Source: CAYMAX01 sp964388595 | GTDB taxonomy: Bacteria > Bacteroidota > Bacteroidia > Bacteroidales > UBA932 | Assembly: GCA_964388595.1 (NCBI GenBank) | Contig: CAYMAX010000001.1 | Coordinates: forward strand, 49,654-113,653 | Direction of reading: 5' to 3' | Length of the DNA: 64,000 nt | In this document: piece by piece, positions 42,927 to 50,948 of the stretch | Layout of the letters: every line of letters begins with the position of its first letter | Numbering within the stretch: position 1 is the first letter of the stretch | The notes under the pieces: model-generated | What the model was told of the DNA's origin: nothing | What the model saw: only the letters and a program-made list of their open reading frames with translations | Database searches by the model: none | Position numbers and translations under genes: made by a program

Positions 42927-42955
42927 TGCAAAGATAACTTTTTATTATCTTTGCA
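42927..42955. promoter_or_regulatory. Divergent -7 boxes forming an 11-bp inverted repeat, miaB and lipoprotein
   Basis: TGCAAAGATAA (42927-42937) and TTATCTTTGCA (42945-42955) are exact inverted copies separated by 7 bases. Each contains a TATCTTTG box directed away from the other, one toward miaB and one toward the lipoprotein gene. The element could be two back-to-back promoters, a regulator site, or both. Confidence 0.65.
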
Positions 42956-42974
42956 GCCCAACGGAAATAGTTTT

Positions 42975-43445
42975 ATGAAGAAAATTTGCTTTCTACTTCT
43001 CCTCTCTGCCTTGATGCTATGTGGTTGCAAACAGTATAAAAATGTCAAAGTGGAGTCTGTCCAATTGACCTCTTTTCAATTGTTAAGTACTTCCAAAGCT
43101 TCCATCGGATTTGATTTGATGGTCAATAATCCTTCTCACTCATCTCTCTCACTGTCAGTTTTTGAGGGGGTTCTTCTTAAAAATTATACCCCTTTTGCAA
43201 GCTTTTCTCTCGGGAACAGTCCGACTATCGGACCTTCTACCAGAGAGATGGTAAGAGTAAATCTTGATATGGAGATAATTGACCCCATCTCACTTCTCTC
43301 CACAGGGCTTAATATCAAAAGCTGGAAGTCCGAAGATTTTCTCATCAACACTCGGTTGACTGTCAAAAGTTCTTCCGGGATACGCAAGACATTCAAGTTC
43401 AAAGAGCAGCCGATGGATAAAATAATCAACTCCTTTACCAAATGA
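42975..43445 (+). CDS. Lipoprotein with LEA type-2-like domain
   Basis: The 156-residue protein begins with a lipoprotein signal (lipobox LCGC, acylated Cys18). The rest resembles the LEA-14/WHy fold: a strand-rich stretch SIGFDLMVNNPSHSSLSLSVFEGVLLKN is typical of water-stress/NDR1-like domains. It is probably anchored in an envelope membrane facing the periplasm. The ATG at 42975 starts a normal lipoprotein signal, with a -7 box 21 bases upstream. It overlaps the next gene by ATGA. Biological role unknown. Confidence 0.75.
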   Translation: MKKICFLLLLSALMLCGCKQYKNVKVESVQLTSFQLLSTSKASIGFDLMVNNPSHSSLSLSVFEGVLLKNYTPFASFSLGNSPTIGPSTREMVRVNLDMEIIDPISLLSTGLNIKSWKSEDFLINTRLTVKSSSGIRKTFKFKEQPMDKIINSFTK

Positions 43446-43882
43446 AGACTTTTTTTCTCTCATTAGCATTATTGTCATTGCCTTTTGCATGGCTTTCCGC
43501 CCAAGACATTCCACCTGTGAGAGACACTATGTCGTATCATCAACTTATGATTAATCTTTCGGGTAGCGTTTCTGCTTCAGATTCGATAGACCTTGCCATG
43601 GTCAAGCAGATAGAGAAGAATAAAAAACGGAAGATTCAGGGATACAGAATAAGAATCTATTTCGATAATAGTCAGAATGCCAGGATGGTGTCACAACAGA
43701 TTGAAGAACAGTTTTCTTCTCAGTATCCCGACATACCTATCTACAGAGTCTACGCCAATCCCTATTTCAAGGTGACTGTGGGAGATTTCAGGTCAAAATC
43801 TCATGCGATGAAATTTCTCAACGAGATTATCTATAAATACCCGACTGCTTTTTTGGTCAAAGAGGCCTTCTCCACCATCTAG
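43442..43882 (+). CDS. Secreted SPOR-domain-like protein
   Basis: The 146-residue protein has a signal peptide (1-20, cleavage before QDIPPV) and a C-terminal region at about 65-140. That region reads as a SPOR fold: GYRIRIYFDNSQNARMV, YRVYANPYFKVTVGDFRSKSHAM, then a helix to the end. SPOR domains bind denuded peptidoglycan glycan strands, usually at division sites. It is coupled by a four-base overlap to the lipoprotein gene, suggesting that the two work together in the periplasm. Its last 26 bases overlap the convergent glsB. Confidence 0.8.
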   Translation: MKTFFLSLALLSLPFAWLSAQDIPPVRDTMSYHQLMINLSGSVSASDSIDLAMVKQIEKNKKRKIQGYRIRIYFDNSQNARMVSQQIEEQFSSQYPDIPIYRVYANPYFKVTVGDFRSKSHAMKFLNEIIYKYPTAFLVKEAFSTI

Positions 43883-44825
43883 GCCTGAATTTCAGAGCAA
43901 CTGATTGGAATAAGTATTGAAGAGGACGCATGTGTCTCTCCACCTTCTCCGGGTAAATATCTTTAATGTTGACTAAGATTCCTGTCTCTTCCACACCACC
44001 AAATCCCTCATTGATGGAAGTCCCAAATATCTTCATGGATGGAGAGAGATTCATATATGAATTGATGAGCGGAGGGATAAATTCACCATTATTTTTAATC
44101 TCCCTCTGAAGGACCTTGTAAGCATCTTTGTAATTCAGATTCTCAAACAGGTCCTGATAATATTTGTTATCACTGTCAAAATCAAGAGGTTCGATAGGTG
44201 TGACCAGCGAAAGGTCATCATGAAAATATTTTTGAAGGAAATTGAGAAGAGTGTTGCGTGCTTTGTAGTTGTAGGAAGTGTACATAGTCACCTTGCCGAA
44301 GAAATAGGAGTAATTGTCATACTTCATCATCAGTGCTCCAAGGCCATCCCACAGGTTGTCAAGAGAATAAAGACCTTTCACTTTAATGTTGGTCCCCTGG
44401 TAGTTGGGCTGGATGAAAGAACGTCCGAGCTCAATGGTCAGAGGGAGATACTCTTTAATGAATGTATCTGAGAAATTAAAGAGTTCTTTAGTAGCCATTT
44501 TCTCAGGATCAATCCCACCGCATAAAATATAACGATAACCCCCGAGAATCTCTTCATCGTGGGGGTCCCATACGATGAGTTGACGATATGGATCTTGGTC
44601 GTCAACATCAAATTGGTCTATGTCCAAAGCCTTGCCGGTGCCGCCTCCTGCCATTCTGAATGAGGCTTCTCTGAGTCGGCCTATTTCACGCATGATATTG
44701 GGAGAATCTGCTGCAGTTACTTCATAGAGTTCATTCTCTCCCTTACGTGTGTTTCTCACATATTTGTCAGATGTGAGTTCGTCAAAGATGAGATTGCGGT
44801 CAATGGGTTTGATGATAGGTTCCAT
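43857..44825 (-). CDS. glsB: N-acyltransferase GlsB-like, glycine lipid synthesis
   Basis: The 322-residue protein is a GNAT/hemolysin-like N-acyltransferase of the OlsB group. In Bacteroides thetaiotaomicron the GlsB enzyme acylates the amino group of glycine to make mono-acylated glycine, the precursor of glycine lipids. Visible features are ELYEVTAADSPNIMREIGRLREASFR, LIVWDPHDEEILGGYRYIL and LTIELGRSFIQPNYQG, typical of the family. Its ATG lies 26 bases inside the end of the acyltransferase gene glsA, the two-gene arrangement known for this pathway. Assignment rests on family and synteny recall. Confidence 0.82.
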   Translation of the reverse strand: MEPIIKPIDRNLIFDELTSDKYVRNTRKGENELYEVTAADSPNIMREIGRLREASFRMAGGGTGKALDIDQFDVDDQDPYRQLIVWDPHDEEILGGYRYILCGGIDPEKMATKELFNFSDTFIKEYLPLTIELGRSFIQPNYQGTNIKVKGLYSLDNLWDGLGALMMKYDNYSYFFGKVTMYTSYNYKARNTLLNFLQKYFHDDLSLVTPIEPLDFDSDNKYYQDLFENLNYKDAYKVLQREIKNNGEFIPPLINSYMNLSPSMKIFGTSINEGFGGVEETGILVNIKDIYPEKVERHMRPLQYLFQSVALKFRPRWWRRPL

Positions 44826-45633
44826 AGCACTTTTTTCTTATTATTTCGGTCCATTCTTTATGAGTATGTTCGTCTGACAATGATTGATAAGGAACGGGTT
44901 CTCCAATATAGAGGTCAAAGGTACTCTTTTTTTGTTTGAACATTTCGGCGGGAAGAAAAATAGTTTCGATGTTGAAACTGATGTGCAACCATTTTCTTAG
45001 CTTGGCAAGACGATAGAAAAACATAGAGTTACGCCCGTGGAAATATATGGGAATAATGTCACGATGGCTCTCGATGGCCTTGGTAACAAATGTCTTTTTC
45101 CAATCTAGGTCTTTAATCTCCCCTTTGATGAGTCTCGAACACAACCCGGCCGGGAAATACAATATCTGAGTATCTGATTCGAAAGCCTGGTTGATAAGCT
45201 CTGCATAGTCGTGTTTCATTTTCCCGTATTTGTTGATCGGGATGAAAATCGGCTTTAGTGGGGTGATGTTCATCAACAGGTCATTGACCACAAATCTCAC
45301 ATCGTTCATCTGATTGCCGATATAAGAGATAAGAATCAATCCGTCAAGCCCTCCGAGGGGATGATTGGATACGAAAATATATCTTTTGGAAGCATCAAGC
45401 GGAGTGGAGTAATGAACATTGTATGTGACTTCAAGGTCTTGCAGGATATGTGTGGCAAATTCCACCCCCGTGTACTGGTGATTGTTTTTCAGAAGTTCGT
45501 TAATCTCATCTTGATGTATGATACGTTTGAGAAAGTGGATGATGAACTTCGGTATTCCTACCTTTCCTTTGCTACTTTTCTTGTTGATGACTTTCTCAAT
45601 GTCAATCGATAAAACATCTTCTTGTGAATCCAT
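44800..45633 (-). CDS. glsA: PlsC-type O-acyltransferase GlsA-like
   Basis: The 277-residue protein belongs to the lysophosphatidic acid acyltransferase superfamily. The catalytic HX4D motif appears as NHPLGGLD near residues 96-103, with YFPAGLCSR as the substrate-binding motif. In Bacteroides, GlsA adds the second acyl chain to the 3-hydroxy group of N-acylglycine to form glycine lipid. The neighbouring glsB overlaps it. A TACATTTG box on the minus strand (45657-45664) precedes the ATG by 23 bases. A general lysophospholipid acyltransferase role is the alternative. Confidence 0.82.
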   Translation of the reverse strand: MDSQEDVLSIDIEKVINKKSSKGKVGIPKFIIHFLKRIIHQDEINELLKNNHQYTGVEFATHILQDLEVTYNVHYSTPLDASKRYIFVSNHPLGGLDGLILISYIGNQMNDVRFVVNDLLMNITPLKPIFIPINKYGKMKHDYAELINQAFESDTQILYFPAGLCSRLIKGEIKDLDWKKTFVTKAIESHRDIIPIYFHGRNSMFFYRLAKLRKWLHISFNIETIFLPAEMFKQKKSTFDLYIGEPVPYQSLSDEHTHKEWTEIIRKKCYGTYHQTH

Positions 45634-45656
45634 ATCGTGTCTGAATTAGCAGAGTG

Positions 45657-45712
45657 CAAATGTACTAAATAGAACAATATTTTGGCAGAATTAACATTAA
45701 AAGCTAATTTTG
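45657..45712. promoter_or_regulatory. Divergent promoters, glsAB and rpoN
   Basis: The complement of 45657-45664 is TACATTTG toward glsA. Toward rpoN, TTTG at 45681-45684 and TAATTTTG at 45705-45712 are separated by 20 bases and the ATG follows after five. The TTG within the -33 element is also an in-frame alternative start for rpoN, which is unlikely because it would precede the transcript. Confidence 0.65.
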
Positions 45713-45717
45713 TAACG

Positions 45718-47130
45718 ATGTTAAAACAAGGATTACAGCAAAAGCTCCAGCAAGGACTTTCCCCTTTGCAGATACAGACTATCAAGCTTCTGGAGCTTCC
45801 GATGATGGAATTGGACCAGCGTATCCGAAAGGAGTTGGAGGAGAATCCTGTTTTGGACGAAGTGATAGACCCCGAGGCAGACCCGGATGACAGCACCCCC
45901 AAGAATGTCTCTTTAAATGAATATCCTGTGGACGACCAGACCCCTACTTACAAACTATATGTCAATAACCAGGGGAAAGATTTAAAACCGCAATACAACA
46001 CTTTCTCGGTCAAAGAAAGTTTCCATCAGAGCCTCCAGCAGCAGCTGGGTTATTGCGACCTGAAAGGGGAAGATTACACCATCGCTCAGTTTATTATCGG
46101 CAGTCTGGATGATGACGGATATCTTCGTCGAGACATATCCTCCCTGACAGACGATATTGCTTTCAGACTAAATATTGAGACCACGCCGGAGCATGTCGAA
46201 TCCATCTTGAAAGAGATTCAGGAGTTGGAGCCTGTGGGAGTGGGAGCCAGGGACCTTCGCGAATGTCTTCTTCTGCAGATTCGCTCGAGAAATGAAAGTG
46301 AGGCCAGAGATAATGCAGAAAAGATTCTTTCTGATTTCTTTCCGGAGTTTACCAAGAAACATTATGATAAAATAATGGCCAAGATGTCCATTTCGGAAGA
46401 TGAGTTGAAAGAGGCGATAGATGAGATAGTACATCTCAATCCCAGACCCGGTGGACAGATAGATGATTCCTATGTAGAACAGGCTCAGCAAGTGGTTCCC
46501 GATTTTGTCCTTGAAAACAAAGACGGTGAGCTTGTGATGACAATGCCTAAGTTCAATGTCCCTGAGTTGCGGGTCAATAAAAGATATGCAGACCTTCTTC
46601 TTTCTTCCTCCAATTCTGCCACCAAATCGGGCAAAGAGGCAGTCACTTTCGTAAAGCAGAAGCTCGATTCTGCCAAATGGTTTGTAGAGGCCATCAAGCA
46701 GCGTCAGAACACTTTGCAAAACACGATGAATGCCATTATCGATTTTCAACACGATTTTTTCATGGATGGCGACGAGACCAAATTGCGTCCCATGGTTCTG
46801 AAAAATATCGCAGAAAAGACGGGGCTTGACATATCGACCATCTCACGCGTAGTTAATTGCAAGTATATTCAGACCAATTTCGGTATTTTCCCTCTCAAAT
46901 ATTTCTTCTCAGAGGGATTGATGGCGGAAAATGGGGAAGAGGTGTCTACACGCGAGATAAAGAAAGTGCTCTCCGAGAGTATTGAGGCAGAAGATAAGCA
47001 TACTCCTCTTACAGATGAAGAACTTGTGGAAGTTCTCTCCAAGAAAGGATATAAAGTCGCCAGACGTACTGTTGCCAAGTACAGAGAACAGCTCAATATT
47101 CCCATCGCCAGGTTGAGGAAAGAGCTTTAA
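45718..47130 (+). CDS. rpoN: RNA polymerase sigma-54 factor
   Basis: Sigma-54 directs RNA polymerase to -24/-12 promoters that need AAA+ activators. The 470-residue protein has the Gln/Leu-rich activator-response region I (KQGLQQKLQQGLSPLQIQTI), an acidic linker (about 55-100), the core-binding domain, a cross-linking/HTH region and the C-terminal RpoN box ARRTVAKYRE. The start at ATG 45718 is preferred to the TTG at 45682, which overlaps the -33 element. The gene is monocistronic, ending 7 bases from the convergent ruvX. No sigma-54 activator gene is seen in the window. Confidence 0.96.
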   Translation: MLKQGLQQKLQQGLSPLQIQTIKLLELPMMELDQRIRKELEENPVLDEVIDPEADPDDSTPKNVSLNEYPVDDQTPTYKLYVNNQGKDLKPQYNTFSVKESFHQSLQQQLGYCDLKGEDYTIAQFIIGSLDDDGYLRRDISSLTDDIAFRLNIETTPEHVESILKEIQELEPVGVGARDLRECLLLQIRSRNESEARDNAEKILSDFFPEFTKKHYDKIMAKMSISEDELKEAIDEIVHLNPRPGGQIDDSYVEQAQQVVPDFVLENKDGELVMTMPKFNVPELRVNKRYADLLLSSSNSATKSGKEAVTFVKQKLDSAKWFVEAIKQRQNTLQNTMNAIIDFQHDFFMDGDETKLRPMVLKNIAEKTGLDISTISRVVNCKYIQTNFGIFPLKYFFSEGLMAENGEEVSTREIKKVLSESIEAEDKHTPLTDEELVEVLSKKGYKVARRTVAKYREQLNIPIARLRKEL

Positions 47131-47137
47131 TTTATTT

Positions 47138-47554
47138 CTATTTTTTAGTCCTGTCCAGATAAGTTTGAAGTATGAGAGCTGCGCTGACTTTGTCTACGGC
47201 AGCTTTGTCTCGTCTGCCAGACTTTTTAACTCCGCTATCGATGAGAGATTGAAAAGCAAGCACAGAGGTAAATCGTTCATCTTCAAGAGTAACAGGGATG
47301 GATGGAAAGTGTTTTGACAGAAGTTTTAAAAAGCCATCCACATAAAAGGCGGCTTCTGACGGGCTGTTGTTCAGATTGCGAGGATAACCGACAACAAATC
47401 TGTCAACAATAATCTTTTGAACATAACTTTTAAGATATTCGATTATCTTTGCGGACGGAATAGTGTCCAATGGCTGAGCAAAGATACCAAGAGGATCACT
47501 TACAGCGACTCCGGTCCTTTTAGTACCATAATCAATGCCTATTATGCGATTCAT
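47138..47554 (-). CDS. ruvX: Putative pre-16S rRNA nuclease / Holliday junction resolvase-like
   Basis: RuvX (YqgF) is an RNase H-fold nuclease involved in 16S rRNA 5' maturation in E. coli and annotated as a Holliday junction resolvase. The 138-residue protein has GIDYGTKRTGVAVSDP, VVGYPRNLNNSPSE, LEDERFTSVLA and the C-terminal DKAAVDKVSAALILQTYLD with conserved acidic residues. The minus-strand TAAATTTG at 47559-47566 ends only 4 bases before the ATG, so the message would be leaderless. It is divergent from an M23 gene across 25 bases. Confidence 0.94.
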   Translation of the reverse strand: MNRIIGIDYGTKRTGVAVSDPLGIFAQPLDTIPSAKIIEYLKSYVQKIIVDRFVVGYPRNLNNSPSEAAFYVDGFLKLLSKHFPSIPVTLEDERFTSVLAFQSLIDSGVKKSGRRDKAAVDKVSAALILQTYLDRTKK

Positions 47555-47558
47555 TCCG

Positions 47559-47566
47559 CAAATTTA
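47559..47566 (-). promoter_or_regulatory. -7 box of ruvX
   Basis: The complement reads TAAATTTG and ends four bases before the ruvX ATG. Transcription would begin at or very near the start codon. Confidence 0.45.
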
Positions 47567-47579
47567 GTTTAAATAATTT

Positions 47580-48449
47580 ATGGCAGTCACAAGCAAAGAC
47601 AAAAAGAGCAAACTTTCTACCAAATATCGTTTTGCCATCATCGAAGATGAGAGTCATAAAAATCTTTTTGTCTTTAGAAGTACCAGGCTCGGTATTATTT
47701 TAGCCATCACAGTGATAGTGTTGCTTCTTCTGATAGGGGCTTTTTGTATCACGGCATACACACCCATCAAACGACTGATTCCGGGTTATCCCTCTTTGCA
47801 GACTCAAAGTATGGCGATAGACAACGCTTCGAAAGTAGACTCTCTCGAACGGGAGATAAAAATGTGGGCATTTCAGTTGACGAATATTCAGCGTATCATC
47901 TCTGGTAACGAACCTTTCCCTATAGACAGCGTTGCAACTGCTGTGAATAATTACAATTCAAAGATTGTCACTGTCAAACAAACATCATCCAAAGATGACT
48001 CGCTCTTGAGGGAAGAGATAACCAAAGCTGAGAGATTTGACATAGTTTCATCTTCCGATACCAAAATCAAACAGATAGAGGGACTTCTTTTCTTCCCTCC
48101 TGTGACAGGTGTGGTCACTGAAAATTATAACAGAGCTATAGGGCATCCATATATTGATATTGCTGTAGCTGCCAATTCGATGGTCTATGCCACACTTGAT
48201 GGTACTATCATCTCCGCAGGATGGAATGATGATACCGGATACACCATTCAGATACAGCACAGCAATGATTTGATATCTGTATACAAACATAATGTCAAGC
48301 TTCTCAAACAGACCGGTGACCGAGTAAGTGCCGGCACTCCGATATCCCTTGCAGGCGATGCCGGTAAATTAAGCACAGGGTCCCATCTCCATTTCGAATT
48401 GTGGCACAAAGGAGAGCCGATAGATCCTATTCTGTATATTAAATTTTAG
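47580..48449 (+). CDS. Membrane-anchored M23-family peptidase
   Basis: The 289-residue protein has a basic N-terminus, one membrane helix at about 38-62 (IILAITVIVLLLLIGAFCITAY), a helical stalk and a C-terminal LytM/M23 domain from about 160. The zinc ligands of the first motif are retained (HPYID; the usual Gly is Tyr). YKHN and SHLHFELW supply the remaining His residues, so it may be an active peptidoglycan endopeptidase. It heads a run with dxr, rseP and a DUF4837 gene at 4-9 base spacings. The substrate cross-link is unknown. Confidence 0.88.
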   Translation: MAVTSKDKKSKLSTKYRFAIIEDESHKNLFVFRSTRLGIILAITVIVLLLLIGAFCITAYTPIKRLIPGYPSLQTQSMAIDNASKVDSLEREIKMWAFQLTNIQRIISGNEPFPIDSVATAVNNYNSKIVTVKQTSSKDDSLLREEITKAERFDIVSSSDTKIKQIEGLLFFPPVTGVVTENYNRAIGHPYIDIAVAANSMVYATLDGTIISAGWNDDTGYTIQIQHSNDLISVYKHNVKLLKQTGDRVSAGTPISLAGDAGKLSTGSHLHFELWHKGEPIDPILYIKF

Positions 48450-48453
48450 TTAT

Positions 48454-49611
48454 ATGAGTAGAAGGAGAATTGCCATTTTAGGCTCCACTGGTTCTATTGG
48501 TACTCAAGCATTGAGCGTGATAAAGGAGCATAAAGATCTTTTTGAAGTAGAACTTCTTACCGCTAACAACAATAGCACACTTCTGATACAGCAAGCCATT
48601 GAATTTGACGCCAATACAGTTGTCATCTGTAACCCTGACCTCTATGATGAAGTCAATCGTGAACTTGCTCCTAAAGACATCAAAGTCTTTGCCGGCAGTG
48701 AGTGTATATCTGATATTCTATCTTCGAGCAGCAATATCGATATGGTTCTCACAGCGATGGTCGGATTTAGTGGTTTGAAGCCTACCATAGCTGCCCTTTC
48801 TTCAGGCAAAAGTGTTGCTCTTGCCAACAAGGAGACTCTTGTTGCTGCGGGCAAAATAGTGACTGAGACTGCCAAAGAACATAATAGTGTCATCATCCCC
48901 GTTGATTCAGAGCATTCGGCCATCTTCCAATGCCTTCAGGGAGAGAGGTCCCCAATAGAGAAGATTATTCTCACCGCGTCAGGAGGTCCTTTCCTGAGAA
49001 CATCACCATCAGATATGGGCAATGTTACAGTGGAAGATGCTCTCAATCATCCTCGTTGGAATATGGGGCCTAAAGTATCCATTGATTCTGCCACAATGAT
49101 GAATAAGGGGTTTGAAATGATTGAAGCGAAGTGGCTTTTTGGAGTCGAACCTGAAAATATCGATATTCTCATCCATCCTCAATCATACATTCACTCGATG
49201 GTTCAGTTCGAAGATGGCTCGATTATTGCGCAGATGAGCTATCCGGACATGAAAATTCCTATTCAATATGCTTTCTCATATCCATATAGGTTGCCATTGG
49301 AGGTCCCCAGAGTGGATCTTGCCAAGTTGGGAGGATTTACATTTTCGTCACCTGACGATGTTAAATTTCCTTGTATGAAAATAGCATACAGTGCCATCAA
49401 ATCTGGCGGAAATGTTCCCTGCGCCATGAATGCAGCCAATGAGGTAGCCGTCAAAGCTTTCCTCGACGGGAAAATTAATTTCTGTATTATTCCTGATATT
49501 ATCCAGAGAACTATCAATAAAAGTTCGTTTATTCAGGAGCCTACTCTGGATGATATTTTTGCCACAGACAAGGAATGCAGAGAATATGCTAACAGTTTAA
49601 TAATTCAATAG
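48454..49611 (+). CDS. dxr: 1-deoxy-D-xylulose-5-phosphate reductoisomerase
   Basis: Dxr converts DXP to MEP with NADPH, the committed step of the non-mevalonate isoprenoid pathway. The 385-residue protein starts with the NADPH fold ILGSTGSIGTQAL, then ANKETLV, PVDSEHSAIFQCL with acidic metal ligands, and LTASGGPFLRT. The active-site loop NHPRWNMGPKVSIDSATMMNKG, with NKGFEMIEA, is also present. Full length. It is positioned four bases after the M23 gene and nine before rseP; a dxr-rseP neighbourhood is common in bacteria. Confidence 0.97.
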   Translation: MSRRRIAILGSTGSIGTQALSVIKEHKDLFEVELLTANNNSTLLIQQAIEFDANTVVICNPDLYDEVNRELAPKDIKVFAGSECISDILSSSSNIDMVLTAMVGFSGLKPTIAALSSGKSVALANKETLVAAGKIVTETAKEHNSVIIPVDSEHSAIFQCLQGERSPIEKIILTASGGPFLRTSPSDMGNVTVEDALNHPRWNMGPKVSIDSATMMNKGFEMIEAKWLFGVEPENIDILIHPQSYIHSMVQFEDGSIIAQMSYPDMKIPIQYAFSYPYRLPLEVPRVDLAKLGGFTFSSPDDVKFPCMKIAYSAIKSGGNVPCAMNAANEVAVKAFLDGKINFCIIPDIIQRTINKSSFIQEPTLDDIFATDKECREYANSLIIQ

Positions 49612-49620
49612 TATAGTGTG

Positions 49621-50943
49621 ATGGATGTTATCATTCGTATAGTTCAAGTCATAATAGCCCTCTCTATTCTCATCATTGTTCACGAATTCGGGCACTTCAT
49701 ATTTGCAAGAATATTTAAAATCAGGGTAGAGAAATTTTATCTTTTCTTTCCTCCCGCTATTTTCAAATTCAAGCCCAAAAACAGCGATACTGAATTTGGT
49801 ATAGGATGTATCCCGCTTGGGGGTTTTTGCAAAATATCGGGGATGGTAGACGAATCTTTGGATAAGGAAACTATGTCTAAACCGCCGCAGCCCTATGAAT
49901 TCAGGAGTAAACCCGCCTGGCAGCGGCTTATAGTGATGTTCGGCGGAGTATTCAATAATTTTCTGCTTGCAATAATTCTTTTCAGTGCTCTTCTATTTAC
50001 CTGGGGGGAAGAATATTTAGTCAATTCCGATGCTAAATATGGAATAGTGACCAATCAACTTTCGCATGAAATTGGTTTCCGCACAGGAGATAAAATCCTC
50101 TCTTTCGATGATGCTTCTCAGATAGATGTCGATTTCAATCAACTGCAGGTCAATCTGGCTCGTTCTCAGGCAAAACAGGCAACAGTACTTCGTGGCAACG
50201 ACACTGTCACCATAGAGATAGACCCTGCATATATTCCTGCTATTCTCAATACTCCTGGGATGTTCTCTTTGTGTGCTCCCATATCGATAGCAGAGATCCC
50301 CGATACATCTATCAATGCTTCTGCAGGGATGATGAAGGGGGATGTATTTGAGAAGGTGGGCGACTATGATGTGCTGAGCATAGAAGACCTTCAGCAGGCT
50401 TTGCAGAAATATCAGGGAGAAGGCATCATCATAGATTTTAAAAGGGGAGAAGATATGGTCCCCATTCCGGTGGTTGTAAGCCGGGAGGGTAAGATAGAGG
50501 TAATGCTTGCCAATGATGTATCAGAATTTAACGTCACCAAGAAAAGTTATTCTTTCTTTTCAGCCATTCCTGCGGGATTTAAAAAGACATTCTCTACCAT
50601 TGGCAATTATGTTCAGGAACTTGGTCTGATTTTTTCTCCCAAGACTCAGGCATACAAATCAGTGGGGAGTTTTATCGCCATAGGGAAAATATTCCCGACT
50701 GTATGGAATTGGGAGATTTTCTGGAATATCATAGCATGGCTTTCAGTGATGTTGGCAGTTCTCAATCTGATACCAATCCCGGGATTGGATGGGGGACACA
50801 TTCTGTTCACTCTCTACGAGATTATTACCCGCAGAAAACCATCAGATAAATTTTTAGAGATAGCTCAGATAATAGGGATGATTATTCTTTTTGCCCTTAT
50901 CTTTCTCGCTTTTGGCAACGATATTTACCGATTATTTAAATAA
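49621..50943 (+). CDS. rseP: Site-2 protease RseP
   Basis: RseP is an intramembrane zinc metalloprotease that cleaves anti-sigma factors and leftover signal peptides. The 440-residue protein has HEFGH in the first helix (about 21-25) and LNLIPIPGLDGGHI in a C-terminal helix, which together provide the zinc site. One or two PDZ-like regions lie in between (TGDKILSFDDASQI; GMMKGDVFEKVGDYDV). The ATG at 49621 is one codon after an in-frame GTG. The ECF sigma pair at 8-9 kb in this window is a possible, unproven client. Confidence 0.94.
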   Translation: MDVIIRIVQVIIALSILIIVHEFGHFIFARIFKIRVEKFYLFFPPAIFKFKPKNSDTEFGIGCIPLGGFCKISGMVDESLDKETMSKPPQPYEFRSKPAWQRLIVMFGGVFNNFLLAIILFSALLFTWGEEYLVNSDAKYGIVTNQLSHEIGFRTGDKILSFDDASQIDVDFNQLQVNLARSQAKQATVLRGNDTVTIEIDPAYIPAILNTPGMFSLCAPISIAEIPDTSINASAGMMKGDVFEKVGDYDVLSIEDLQQALQKYQGEGIIIDFKRGEDMVPIPVVVSREGKIEVMLANDVSEFNVTKKSYSFFSAIPAGFKKTFSTIGNYVQELGLIFSPKTQAYKSVGSFIAIGKIFPTVWNWEIFWNIIAWLSVMLAVLNLIPIPGLDGGHILFTLYEIITRRKPSDKFLEIAQIIGMIILFALIFLAFGNDIYRLFK

Positions 50944-50948
50944 TTATT

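Noticed and set aside
45682..45717. N-terminal extension of RpoN from TTG 45682
   Set aside because: The TTG is part of the TTTG -33 element and lies upstream of the -7 box, so it would not be transcribed from this promoter.
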